This document shows positions 35,716 through 43,181 of a stretch of DNA of 64,000 nt, in pieces. The DNA is taken from positions 62,001-126,000 of the forward strand of contig CAZPAY010000001.1 of the NCBI GenBank assembly GCA_964584805.1, read 5' to 3'. The DNA comes from JABHIE01 sp964584805 (lineage in GTDB: Bacteria > Planctomycetota > UBA1135). The number at the start of each line of letters is the position of its first letter. Position 1 is the stretch's first letter. The position numbers were made by a program, and so were the translations under genes. Under the pieces are notes generated by a model. The model ran no database searches and was not told where the DNA came from. It was given only the letters and a program-made list of their open reading frames with translations.

Positions 35716-38571
35716 ATGATTGCAACTGCAGCCCTACTTCTCGTACCTTTCCTTCTCTCACCTTCTCTCCAAGAAGATGAGAGTTCTTCTGCTTTACGCG
35801 CGCAAGCAAATTTCGCCCGAGCGCTGTCGAAAGACTTTGGCTTCTTCGATTTGGCAGACAATGTACTCGACAAAGCCCTCAACGGGGCAACGACACGGGC
35901 CGATCGCAATGAGCTCATGCTTGCGCGTTGTGACATCAAAAAGGCTGCAGCTTGGCGCAGTAAAGACACTTCTGAACGCCTTGATGCTTGGTCTACTGCA
36001 GGTTCGACTTTCATCAAATTCCTCGCTGCGGAACCTGCCGCCAAACACAGATCTCTTGCTCAAACAGGCCTCGGCGAAATTGCCTACCAATACGGCCTTA
36101 CCCTTCGCGATTACCTTGCGACTGCTACGCCAACTGAGGCCGAGCGTGATAAGTTAATCAAAGGTGCGGAAGGCATCTTCCAGACCGCAATCACTGGCAC
36201 AAACGAGCTTATCGGCTGGTGGAAAAACTTACCCGATGGCGATGAAAAAAATGGAGCGCGCTATTCCATTTATTACCCCGCAGAGTTTTATCGCGCACTG
36301 ACATATTACTACTGGGCTCTTCTATACCCCAAGGGCGAGCCTGAACGAGATGTCCACTCCGCCAAGGCCATTTCTCTCCTCGAAGATTTCGCCATGCTGT
36401 CAGGTGGCGCATCCCTTACTACTTTCCTTGCCTACCTTCACATGGGTGACGCATACACCATTCGCGAAGAGTGGGATGATGCTGAAGCCTATTACCAATA
36501 CATCATTGATGAGGCCATTCCCACCAATGAGGACACGCTCAAGAACATTTCCGCAAATGAATTAGAGCGCCGCCAAGGCACCGTTCAAGACGCCTACAAG
36601 CATCTCCTTGATTGCTACCACCTATGGGGCAAACCCACAGACGCGCAACAATTGACGGCTAGCTTTCAAGCCTGGGTCGACGACCAAGGCGTATACCTCA
36701 ACACATCCGGCTATCGAATTTTACTGATGTCCGCCAGCGCCATGGTTGATCGCGGCGAATACACCGAAGCAATCGAGACAGCCGAGCTAGTGGCTGAAGA
36801 AAACGATCGCAGCGTGCTTCGCCTTGAAGCCAATGCCGTCATGATGTCAGCGATTAAGTCCGCACCTGCCAGCGCCTCAATTGACCTTGGCATTCTGTTT
36901 GGCGCTGCTCAGGGGGCTTACTTCCAAGAAGACTTCCAAGAAGGCCTCAATGGCCTTCAGTTGCTGCTAGCTAGAATGGAGGGCAGCCGCCGCGCCGAAG
37001 AATTTGGCCCGCGTGCTTATTACTACATCGGCCGTTGCTGGAGCAAGCTCCAGCATCCACTCGAGTCTGCTGCTTCCCACAAATTAGGTTATGAGCTCTA
37101 CCCAATCGACGATGACGAGTTCACCATTCAAAATGCCAAACAGTGGCGGCTACTTGCACAAAAATTCCGTGATGCCAATCCAGGTGATGCCTACCTAGAT
37201 TCATTTTACGGAGCGGCGCTTGAGGCTGAAAAGAACGCTGGTGGCACAACTCCTGACGCTGCTCTTTGGCACACTGCCAAAGGTGATTACGATCTTGCGA
37301 AGAAAGCGCGGCGAACCGCAAAAAACACTGCTATTGACAGCAATGAAACGCGCAAGGCCGTCCGAGCATACGAAAAAGCGATTCAAAGTTATCGACAGAT
37401 TGAGCTAGGCAGCAGCCACTACGAAAAGGCTATAAACCAAATCGGCATTTGCCATTATGAGATGGTCGGTTATGCCTCATCGCATCTTGCGGATGCAACG
37501 CGCATTTTTTCTGAGTACCTTGAGAAATTCGTAGTGAACCCTGAGAACACACCTATCGATGCGCGAGCGCGGAAAACCCGCCTCGACATGATGGCGCAAG
37601 CAGATTTCTACCTCGGCCGATGCTACCGCACAAAAGCCAAGGCTGGGTCGCTCCCCGCATGGGAAGAAATGCGCGACCATCTTGCTGGCTTTGCTGATCG
37701 CTACCCCACTCAGACCGAGTTTATCAGCACATCTATTTACTACCGCCTTGAAGCCTATATTGCGCTTGGCTCAACAGATGAAGCCCTTGCTGCTTTTGAT
37801 GAATTGCAGGCCGCACAAGCATCCGACAAGGTCATGCAAATTGCGGCATTTATCCTTTACCGTGATTTCATCAAGCGATCTGAGACAGCTGACGAGCCTC
37901 GTTCACTGCGGGAAACGGCTACAACCTTCCTGCACACGGCCAACACTTTGGCGCCTAGCCCAGCATGGCAAAACCTAATCACTGAGGCAAACCTGCAACT
38001 TGAGCTCGGGGCCTACAGAACAACCCAAGAGATTATCGAGCGCGTTCTCCGTGACTTCAGTGATGATGAATCATTCAAGAAAGGTTCTTCTCGGTTCTAC
38101 GCACAAATGACTTTGGTTGAGGCCTACCTCCTGCAAGACAATGTCGCGGACGCAACGCCAATCGTCGACGAGATGCTCCGAAGCAAACCCAGTAACCTCA
38201 AGGTGATGCAGACAGCCCTCAAGATTAAGGCGGGCTACCCGCGTGTTGAGAAAGGCCGGGTAAAAGAAGTCTTAGCCGACAGCGATGCTGCCGGGCTCAC
38301 CATCGCCGATGGCATCTTGCAGAAACTTATCCTTCTCGCTGAGAATGATGCCAAAAAGGCAAACATCAACAAGTACAGCCTCGAAGACTATTGGCATATC
38401 AAGGTGATGCAGGCCTACTTACTCTATGTTCACTCGAAGTCCGACACGACCTATAAGGGCAAACACAACGAGCTCATCCGCGGTCTTGAGCGGCTAGCAC
38501 CGGACCTCGGCCTAAGCGTTGTTGGTCAAGATACCGTGACCATCTTCAAGTGGCTCAAAAACAAGAATTAA
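35716..38571 (+). CDS. Large exported TPR-repeat protein
   Basis: A 951-residue protein with a signal peptide (TAALLLVPFLLSPSLQ, about 4-19) followed by helical repeats of tetratricopeptide type along nearly the whole length. Clear repeats include AYLHMGDAYTIREEWDDAEA, AYYYIGRCWSKLQHPLESAA and YEKAINQIGICHYEMVGYAS. ATG at 35716 is chosen because GGAAGA precedes it and it starts the signal peptide; the frame opens earlier at 35659. It probably acts as a periplasmic scaffold for the secretin/ExbBD machine. The next gene starts 3 bases after its stop. Confidence 0.82.
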   Translation: MIATAALLLVPFLLSPSLQEDESSSALRAQANFARALSKDFGFFDLADNVLDKALNGATTRADRNELMLARCDIKKAAAWRSKDTSERLDAWSTAGSTFIKFLAAEPAAKHRSLAQTGLGEIAYQYGLTLRDYLATATPTEAERDKLIKGAEGIFQTAITGTNELIGWWKNLPDGDEKNGARYSIYYPAEFYRALTYYYWALLYPKGEPERDVHSAKAISLLEDFAMLSGGASLTTFLAYLHMGDAYTIREEWDDAEAYYQYIIDEAIPTNEDTLKNISANELERRQGTVQDAYKHLLDCYHLWGKPTDAQQLTASFQAWVDDQGVYLNTSGYRILLMSASAMVDRGEYTEAIETAELVAEENDRSVLRLEANAVMMSAIKSAPASASIDLGILFGAAQGAYFQEDFQEGLNGLQLLLARMEGSRRAEEFGPRAYYYIGRCWSKLQHPLESAASHKLGYELYPIDDDEFTIQNAKQWRLLAQKFRDANPGDAYLDSFYGAALEAEKNAGGTTPDAALWHTAKGDYDLAKKARRTAKNTAIDSNETRKAVRAYEKAIQSYRQIELGSSHYEKAINQIGICHYEMVGYASSHLADATRIFSEYLEKFVVNPENTPIDARARKTRLDMMAQADFYLGRCYRTKAKAGSLPAWEEMRDHLAGFADRYPTQTEFISTSIYYRLEAYIALGSTDEALAAFDELQAAQASDKVMQIAAFILYRDFIKRSETADEPRSLRETATTFLHTANTLAPSPAWQNLITEANLQLELGAYRTTQEIIERVLRDFSDDESFKKGSSRFYAQMTLVEAYLLQDNVADATPIVDEMLRSKPSNLKVMQTALKIKAGYPRVEKGRVKEVLADSDAAGLTIADGILQKLILLAENDAKKANINKYSLEDYWHIKVMQAYLLYVHSKSDTTYKGKHNELIRGLERLAPDLGLSVVGQDTVTIFKWLKNKN

Positions 38572-38574
38572 GAC

Positions 38575-39654
38575 ATGCTTGTCCTCACATCCCTTCTTCT
38601 GGCACTCCCCTGCGCTCTACCTCAAGATCAAATCTTGACGGCTGACGGAGCAAAAATATCGTGCACTCTTACAGCCGCATCCAAAGTTGAGATTCAATAT
38701 ACGAATGCTGAGGATGAGTCCACGACCCTTCTCGCGTCTGAGGTAATATGGATTCAGCCTCAAGTTCGCTCAGAGCTCATGCTGAAGGCAGAGAGCTTCT
38801 TGCGCGCAGGCGACTTTCAGAATGCTTCAAACAGTTTTGAGCAGGCGGCAGCCGAATCTGGTGCAGCTTGGATTGCCCCTCTAGCAAGCTTGCGACATGC
38901 TGAGACGATGCTCAAGTGGTCGACAATTGATTCTTCTCGCACATCTGAAGCCAAGCGCGCACTTGAACATTGGCTCACGCAATGGCCAGACCATTTCTGG
39001 TCTTCACGGGCGCGCATTGCCTTGGCGCAAGCTCAAGCATCCAATGGTGACACCGAGGGAGCTGCTGCAGCCCTTCAAGCCCTCGCGGACGAGGCCTTTA
39101 ACGAAGACCTAGGCGAGGCCGTCCTCTATCGCGCTCAAATCGCACGCTGTCGTGTGTACCACAACGGAAAACAAGCGCAGATCGCTGAGTCGCGCCTTCG
39201 GGATTTGATTTCAAAACTTGAGCGCAAATTGGAGTCCCGCGAAACCCCCAAGGGCCTCATTGCCACACTGTCCGAAGTTGCTGACGAAGCTCGGGCCCTA
39301 CTCGGAGAATCTTTGCTCCAAAAAGGTGGCTTTTCTGCTGCACGCACCTACTGGGAATCGACACTTCGCAACAAACAGGCTGGCACAACGAGCAAAGCAG
39401 CTGCACAAATCGGCCTTGCCTTAGAGGCTAAAGAAAAAGGCAATCTACGGAAGGCTCAGCTGCTCCTCGCCGGAATGATTGCGACCCTTCCCCAAGATTC
39501 CGCGGCCATGCCTCGCGCCCTCTTTGTGATGGGTCAGGTTTCTTCGGAAAATGGTGATACCCCCACCCCAGGCTCTACCTATTGGAAAGAACTCATTCAG
39601 AACTTTCCTGGCTCGACTTGGGCAACCCAAGCCCAACAAGCACTCGGAAATTAA
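38575..39654 (+). CDS. Exported TPR-repeat protein
   Basis: A 359-residue protein with a signal peptide (LVLTSLLLALPCALPQ), a short beta module (about 20-62, ILTADGAKISCTLTAA) and TPR-like repeats from about 65 to the end. Repeat-like units include ESFLRAGDFQNASNSFEQAA and ARIALAQAQASNGDTEGAAA, and a late unit reads GSTWATQAQQALG. In overall build it recalls YbgF/CpoB, the TPR partner of the Tol system, which works next to ExbB/ExbD relatives. It lies 3 bases after the larger TPR gene and 103 bases before exbB. Confidence 0.75.
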   Translation: MLVLTSLLLALPCALPQDQILTADGAKISCTLTAASKVEIQYTNAEDESTTLLASEVIWIQPQVRSELMLKAESFLRAGDFQNASNSFEQAAAESGAAWIAPLASLRHAETMLKWSTIDSSRTSEAKRALEHWLTQWPDHFWSSRARIALAQAQASNGDTEGAAAALQALADEAFNEDLGEAVLYRAQIARCRVYHNGKQAQIAESRLRDLISKLERKLESRETPKGLIATLSEVADEARALLGESLLQKGGFSAARTYWESTLRNKQAGTTSKAAAQIGLALEAKEKGNLRKAQLLLAGMIATLPQDSAAMPRALFVMGQVSSENGDTPTPGSTYWKELIQNFPGSTWATQAQQALGN

Positions 39655-39675
39655 GGCCGAGTTCGACCCAAGCGC

Positions 39676-39694
39676 GAGATTCCGCTAGAATCTC
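39676..39694. promoter_or_regulatory. Dyad GAGATTC-CGCTA-GAATCTC before exbB
   Basis: A perfect 7-base inverted repeat with a 5-base centre, in the gap between the TPR gene and exbB. It contains TAGAAT (39686-39691), a good -10 hexamer. A closely similar block, ATTCCCCTAGAAT, lies before the second secretin at 43132-43144. It could be a promoter with an operator dyad or an RNA hairpin; there is no thymine tract to make it a terminator. Confidence 0.4.
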
Positions 39695-39757
39695 AGTTCA
39701 CCTCTTGTGCTCAGATTCCCTGAGACACATCTGGAATCCCTCCCAAAATTGTTCACG

Positions 39758-40456
39758 ATGCAAATTCTGCGTAAATACGTCCCCCTGACGGCCGCCTTCC
39801 TTCTCTCTTCCTCTGCGGCCTTCGCTGCTGAAGAGACCACAAAAACTGGCATTTTCGATGCGATCGGTCAAGCTGGTGCGATTGGTTACCTCATCATTTT
39901 GATGTCGGTTATCTCTCTTACACTTGCCATCGAGCACTACGTCAACATCAAGCGCGAAAAACTCGCTCCACCTGAGTTGATTGACGAAATCGAAGAGCTC
40001 TTCAACGAGGGCCAGTACCAAGAGGCCATGGAGGTCTGCGAAGCCACGCCTAACTTTTTCACCAATGTGGTTGCTGTTGGCATCCGCAAGCTCGGCCACC
40101 CTTACGCCACCATCGAGAAAGCTCTCGAAGAAATGGAAGACGAAGAGGGTATCAAGCTTCACCAAAAAATTGGTTACTTGTCCCTAATTGCTGGTATCGG
40201 CCCGATGATGGGTTTGTTCGGTACGGTAGTGGGCATGGTTGGCGCGTTTGGTTCGATTGCGACGGCAAAAGGCGGTGTTGAGCCGAGTGCTTTTGCGGGC
40301 GACATCTCTATGGCGCTGATGACCACGGTTTTGGGCCTTGTTGTTTCGATTCCGACCACGGCATTCTTCGTGTTCTTCCGTAACCGCGTGACTCTTGCGA
40401 GTCTCGAAATTGGCGCCATCGTCGAAGACCTCTTCGATCGCTTCCGCCAAGCCTAA
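39758..40456 (+). CDS. exbB: MotA/TolQ/ExbB proton channel protein with signal peptide
   Basis: Inner-membrane motor subunit of 232 residues that, with ExbD/TolR, uses the proton gradient to drive envelope machines. Unusually, it begins with what looks like a cleavable signal peptide (VPLTAAFLLSSSAAFAA). Then comes the first membrane helix (about 35-55, GYLIILMSVISLTLAIEHYV), a cytoplasmic domain (about 60-135), and helices 2 and 3 with the family motifs IGYLSLIAGIGPMMGLFGTV and ALMTTVLGLVVSIPTTAFFV. The ATG at 39758 is preferred to 39707, as it begins the signal. Two exbD genes follow. Confidence 0.93.
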   Translation: MQILRKYVPLTAAFLLSSSAAFAAEETTKTGIFDAIGQAGAIGYLIILMSVISLTLAIEHYVNIKREKLAPPELIDEIEELFNEGQYQEAMEVCEATPNFFTNVVAVGIRKLGHPYATIEKALEEMEDEEGIKLHQKIGYLSLIAGIGPMMGLFGTVVGMVGAFGSIATAKGGVEPSAFAGDISMALMTTVLGLVVSIPTTAFFVFFRNRVTLASLEIGAIVEDLFDRFRQA

Positions 40457-40493
40457 GCCGCGAGCCCTTTCTTACTGAATCTCGAGTTCTCAC

Positions 40494-41129
40494 ATGGCTA
40501 GAAAAAAACCAAATACAGATGTTGAAGTCGACATGACCCCCATGATCGACCTCACCTTCTTGTTGATCATTTTCTTCATCATCGTGAACGATATGACCCA
40601 GCAAGAGCTCGAGGATCTCAAACTACCCATCGCGATCCAGGCGGGTCACGATGACCCACCTCCTGGGCGCCCCATCCTTAATGTGACTTGGTTCCCCGCT
40701 GGCGGAGTCCCTGACCGCATCAAAAACCGCTACGCAGATGCGGGCTGGATGAGCAAGATGGGATTTGGTGAAGCCGGTGTCGGCGTACCGGACAACCTCG
40801 AGTGGTGCGAAATTATCTGGAAGAAGAAAGTCCTCTACTATCCAGGCATTGACACGCTCGGTCGTGTCAGCCCGATTCGGAAAGGGCGCCCTGACTTCCA
40901 CTGGAAATTAGCGGAAACCATGTCGACAAAATTTGTGCCGCATATGGAAACCAAGGTTGACCCCAAGCACCCTGGTTTAGGGGCACTACCCGACGAGCCT
41001 ATTTTGATCCGGGCTGACCGTAATACTCCATTCAAGTTCATCCAACAAATCATGGAGACTTGCACAAGGCAAAGCGTAAAAATATGGCGTGTCCAGCTCG
41101 CCGCATCTGAACCAGAAGGTGCCAAATAA
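40494..41129 (+). CDS. exbD: ExbD/TolR-family protein with large periplasmic insertion
   Basis: Bitopic motor subunit of 211 residues, against about 140 usually. The single membrane helix holds the proton-carrying aspartate in DMTPMIDLTFLLIIFFIIV. The periplasmic part starts as in ExbD, then about 90 extra residues (about 55-145, rich in W, P and G, with GWMSKMGFGEAGVGVPDNLE) interrupt it before the usual end (PILIRADRNTPFKFIQQIME). The insertion may bind a system-specific partner. It overlaps the second exbD by one base (TAATG). Confidence 0.9.
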   Translation: MARKKPNTDVEVDMTPMIDLTFLLIIFFIIVNDMTQQELEDLKLPIAIQAGHDDPPPGRPILNVTWFPAGGVPDRIKNRYADAGWMSKMGFGEAGVGVPDNLEWCEIIWKKKVLYYPGIDTLGRVSPIRKGRPDFHWKLAETMSTKFVPHMETKVDPKHPGLGALPDEPILIRADRNTPFKFIQQIMETCTRQSVKIWRVQLAASEPEGAK

Positions 41130-41605
41130 TGGTTAAAGATCGCGACAAATTCGAAGAAGTTGATGTCGAAATGACGCCAATGATTGACGTCACTTTCCTC
41201 TTGCTGATTTTCTTTATTGTGACGCTTAAGTTTAAAACACTTGAGGGCCGCCTTGATGCGGCCTTGCCGAAAGACAGAGGCACCAGCACAAGCCAAGCCG
41301 AGGAAGTCGAAAAGGTTGATATCGTCATCAAGGTCCTCAAAGAGGGTCAGTTGGTCACCGACCCTGAAAACAAGCGCCTACTGAAATATGTAGGCCGTAC
41401 CGTCTCTATGGATGTCGGAACTCAAAGTTTCCGTGACGCCAAACGCATGAAGGCCTTCCTCAAAAGCTTTGATAAGGAAGAGACACCTGTAACAATTGAC
41501 GCCAGAAAAGGCATTACTTATGGCGATGTCGTCATTGCTTTAGATGTTGTCATCGAATTAGGCTTTCAACAGATCGCCTTTGCAGGCTCCTTCGAAAACG
41601 AGTAG
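41129..41605 (+). CDS. exbD: ExbD/TolR-family protein, second copy
   Basis: A 158-residue bitopic protein with the helix VEMTPMIDVTFLLLIFFIVT and its conserved aspartate, then a periplasmic domain (about 45-158) ending in AFLKSFDKEETPVTIDARKG and VVIALDVVIELGFQQIAFAG, as in TolR/ExbD. Two different ExbD subunits after one ExbB suggest a mixed ExbD dimer in the channel pore. Its ATG overlaps the stop of the first exbD. Confidence 0.93.
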   Translation: MVKDRDKFEEVDVEMTPMIDVTFLLLIFFIVTLKFKTLEGRLDAALPKDRGTSTSQAEEVEKVDIVIKVLKEGQLVTDPENKRLLKYVGRTVSMDVGTQSFRDAKRMKAFLKSFDKEETPVTIDARKGITYGDVVIALDVVIELGFQQIAFAGSFENE

Positions 41606-41624
41606 CCGTAACGGCCCCCCCCTC

Positions 41625-43124
41625 ATGGCCGATATCCCTCCGGTCTTCCCAAGTGGCTCCCCCTCTAGCGCAGAGGGAGTGCGTAAAGCGTTGCACGATG
41701 CAGCGGACGAGGTTGCCAATTACCTGGAGAGTCTTCCCTGTCGGGACATCTTCCCCAACCACGCAGAAGCGCCAAGTGGCGAACTAGTCCCCCACGAAGG
41801 CGTACCCCTGCAAGAGGCTTTTTCAGAAGTGGCAAAGTGGGCCACTGACAATTCAATCCATGTGGGCGCTCCTGGTTATGTTGGGCACATGGATTCAGGC
41901 GTTGCTGTTGCCGGCATAATGGGTGATTTCCTTGTATCTGCACTCAACCAAAACATGCTTGCCTATGAATTGGCTCCAGGAGCCACTCTCCTCGAAAAAG
42001 AGTTAGTTCAGTTTTTTGTCCACCAAGCAGGCCTACCCAACACGGCTGGTGGTATTTTCACAACGGGCGGCACGACAGCAAACCTCACGGCTTTGTTAAT
42101 GGCGCGAGACCAAGCTAGTGCCTTCGCAAGCACTGCTGGGCTGTCCCAAGAGGGGCAACATTGCGTCCTTGCGAGCGCAGATGCCCATTACTCCATTGCG
42201 AAAGCTTGCGCAATCCTAGGGATGGGCAGCGAATGCGTCGTACCTGTTCCTGTTTGCGGGCCTTACCGCAAAATCGATGTCACGGCCTTGCCCGAAATTT
42301 TGCGACAACAACGCTCATTGGGAAAACACGCAATTGCACTTGTCGCGACAGCAGGGACGACATCTTGTGGGGCGATTGATCCATTACCCGAATGTGCTGC
42401 GTTCTGCCAATCCGAAGGCATGTGGTTCCATGTTGATGCCGCGCACGGCGGAGCCCTGCTTCTTCATCCCCAAAAGAAGTCGCTGCTGGCTGGTATAGAG
42501 TTGGCTGACTCTGTCACGATTGATCCTCACAAGTGGCTCTATGCGCCTAAAACAGCGGGCTTGATTCTCGTCCGCGATGAAGGAAAGCTGCAAACGGCTG
42601 ATTACGATGCACCTTACCTTGACCGCCATGCATCTCACGAGCAGGCGATTCCGATGAGTCAAGGCCGACGCGCCCTCGATGGTAGCCGTCGTTTCGATGC
42701 CCTAAAAGTTTGGCTCAGCTTGCGACATATGGGGCGCAAGGGCATTGAGGAGTTACTTCAATCTCGCCTTGAACTCACACAGTGGTTTTACGAGCATTTG
42801 CTTGACCACCCTTTTTTCAAGCCAAGCCACTGCCCGAGTCTCAATGTATTGACATTTGAGCCACGCATTCACGCCTCAAGCGACACTATGCGCGCTGTCC
42901 ACCAGCGAGTCGAGGCAATAGGCCAAGTTTGGCCCTCCTATACCTCTCTTGACAGTCGCCCATGCCACCGTGTGGTCCTCATTAACCCCAGCACTCAAAA
43001 AGAACATTTGTTGCTGTGCTTAGCCCAACTCGCCGAGGCACACGCTCAAGAAAATGCTGCAAATATGGGCCTTCCCGAATTACGCTCCTCTTCAGAGAAC
43101 TCTTTTCCAAAAAACACTAACTAA
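41625..43124 (+). CDS. PLP-dependent amino acid decarboxylase (group II)
   Basis: Pyridoxal-phosphate enzyme of the aromatic/diaminobutyrate/glutamate decarboxylase family, 499 residues. Visible: SVHVGAPGYVGHMDSG-type substrate-loop region (NSIHVGAPGYVGHMDSGVA), GGIFTTGGTTANLTALLMAR, the cofactor-binding WFHVDAAHGG, and the Schiff-base lysine in TIDPHKWLYAPKTAGLI. The ATG at 41625 is favoured over a TTG at 41580 inside exbD. It sits between exbD and the second secretin with tight spacing, an odd place for a metabolic enzyme. The product amine cannot be predicted. Confidence 0.9.
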   Translation: MADIPPVFPSGSPSSAEGVRKALHDAADEVANYLESLPCRDIFPNHAEAPSGELVPHEGVPLQEAFSEVAKWATDNSIHVGAPGYVGHMDSGVAVAGIMGDFLVSALNQNMLAYELAPGATLLEKELVQFFVHQAGLPNTAGGIFTTGGTTANLTALLMARDQASAFASTAGLSQEGQHCVLASADAHYSIAKACAILGMGSECVVPVPVCGPYRKIDVTALPEILRQQRSLGKHAIALVATAGTTSCGAIDPLPECAAFCQSEGMWFHVDAAHGGALLLHPQKKSLLAGIELADSVTIDPHKWLYAPKTAGLILVRDEGKLQTADYDAPYLDRHASHEQAIPMSQGRRALDGSRRFDALKVWLSLRHMGRKGIEELLQSRLELTQWFYEHLLDHPFFKPSHCPSLNVLTFEPRIHASSDTMRAVHQRVEAIGQVWPSYTSLDSRPCHRVVLINPSTQKEHLLLCLAQLAEAHAQENAANMGLPELRSSSENSFPKNTN

Positions 43125-43151
43125 GCCCACGATTCCCCTAGAATATGGGCT
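43124..43151 (+). promoter_or_regulatory. Imperfect dyad with TAGAAT before secretin 2
   Basis: AGCCCA (43124-43129) and TGGGCT (43146-43151) flank ATTC-CCCTA-GAAT, making an imperfect nested inverted repeat that begins at the decarboxylase stop. TAGAAT (43139-43144) would be a -10 hexamer 37 bases before the secretin start. It shares the core ATTCC[CG]CTAGAAT with the dyad before exbB. Confidence 0.4.
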
Positions 43152-43181
43152 CTCAAAGCCGTCCATTTGGACCGTCTTAGC

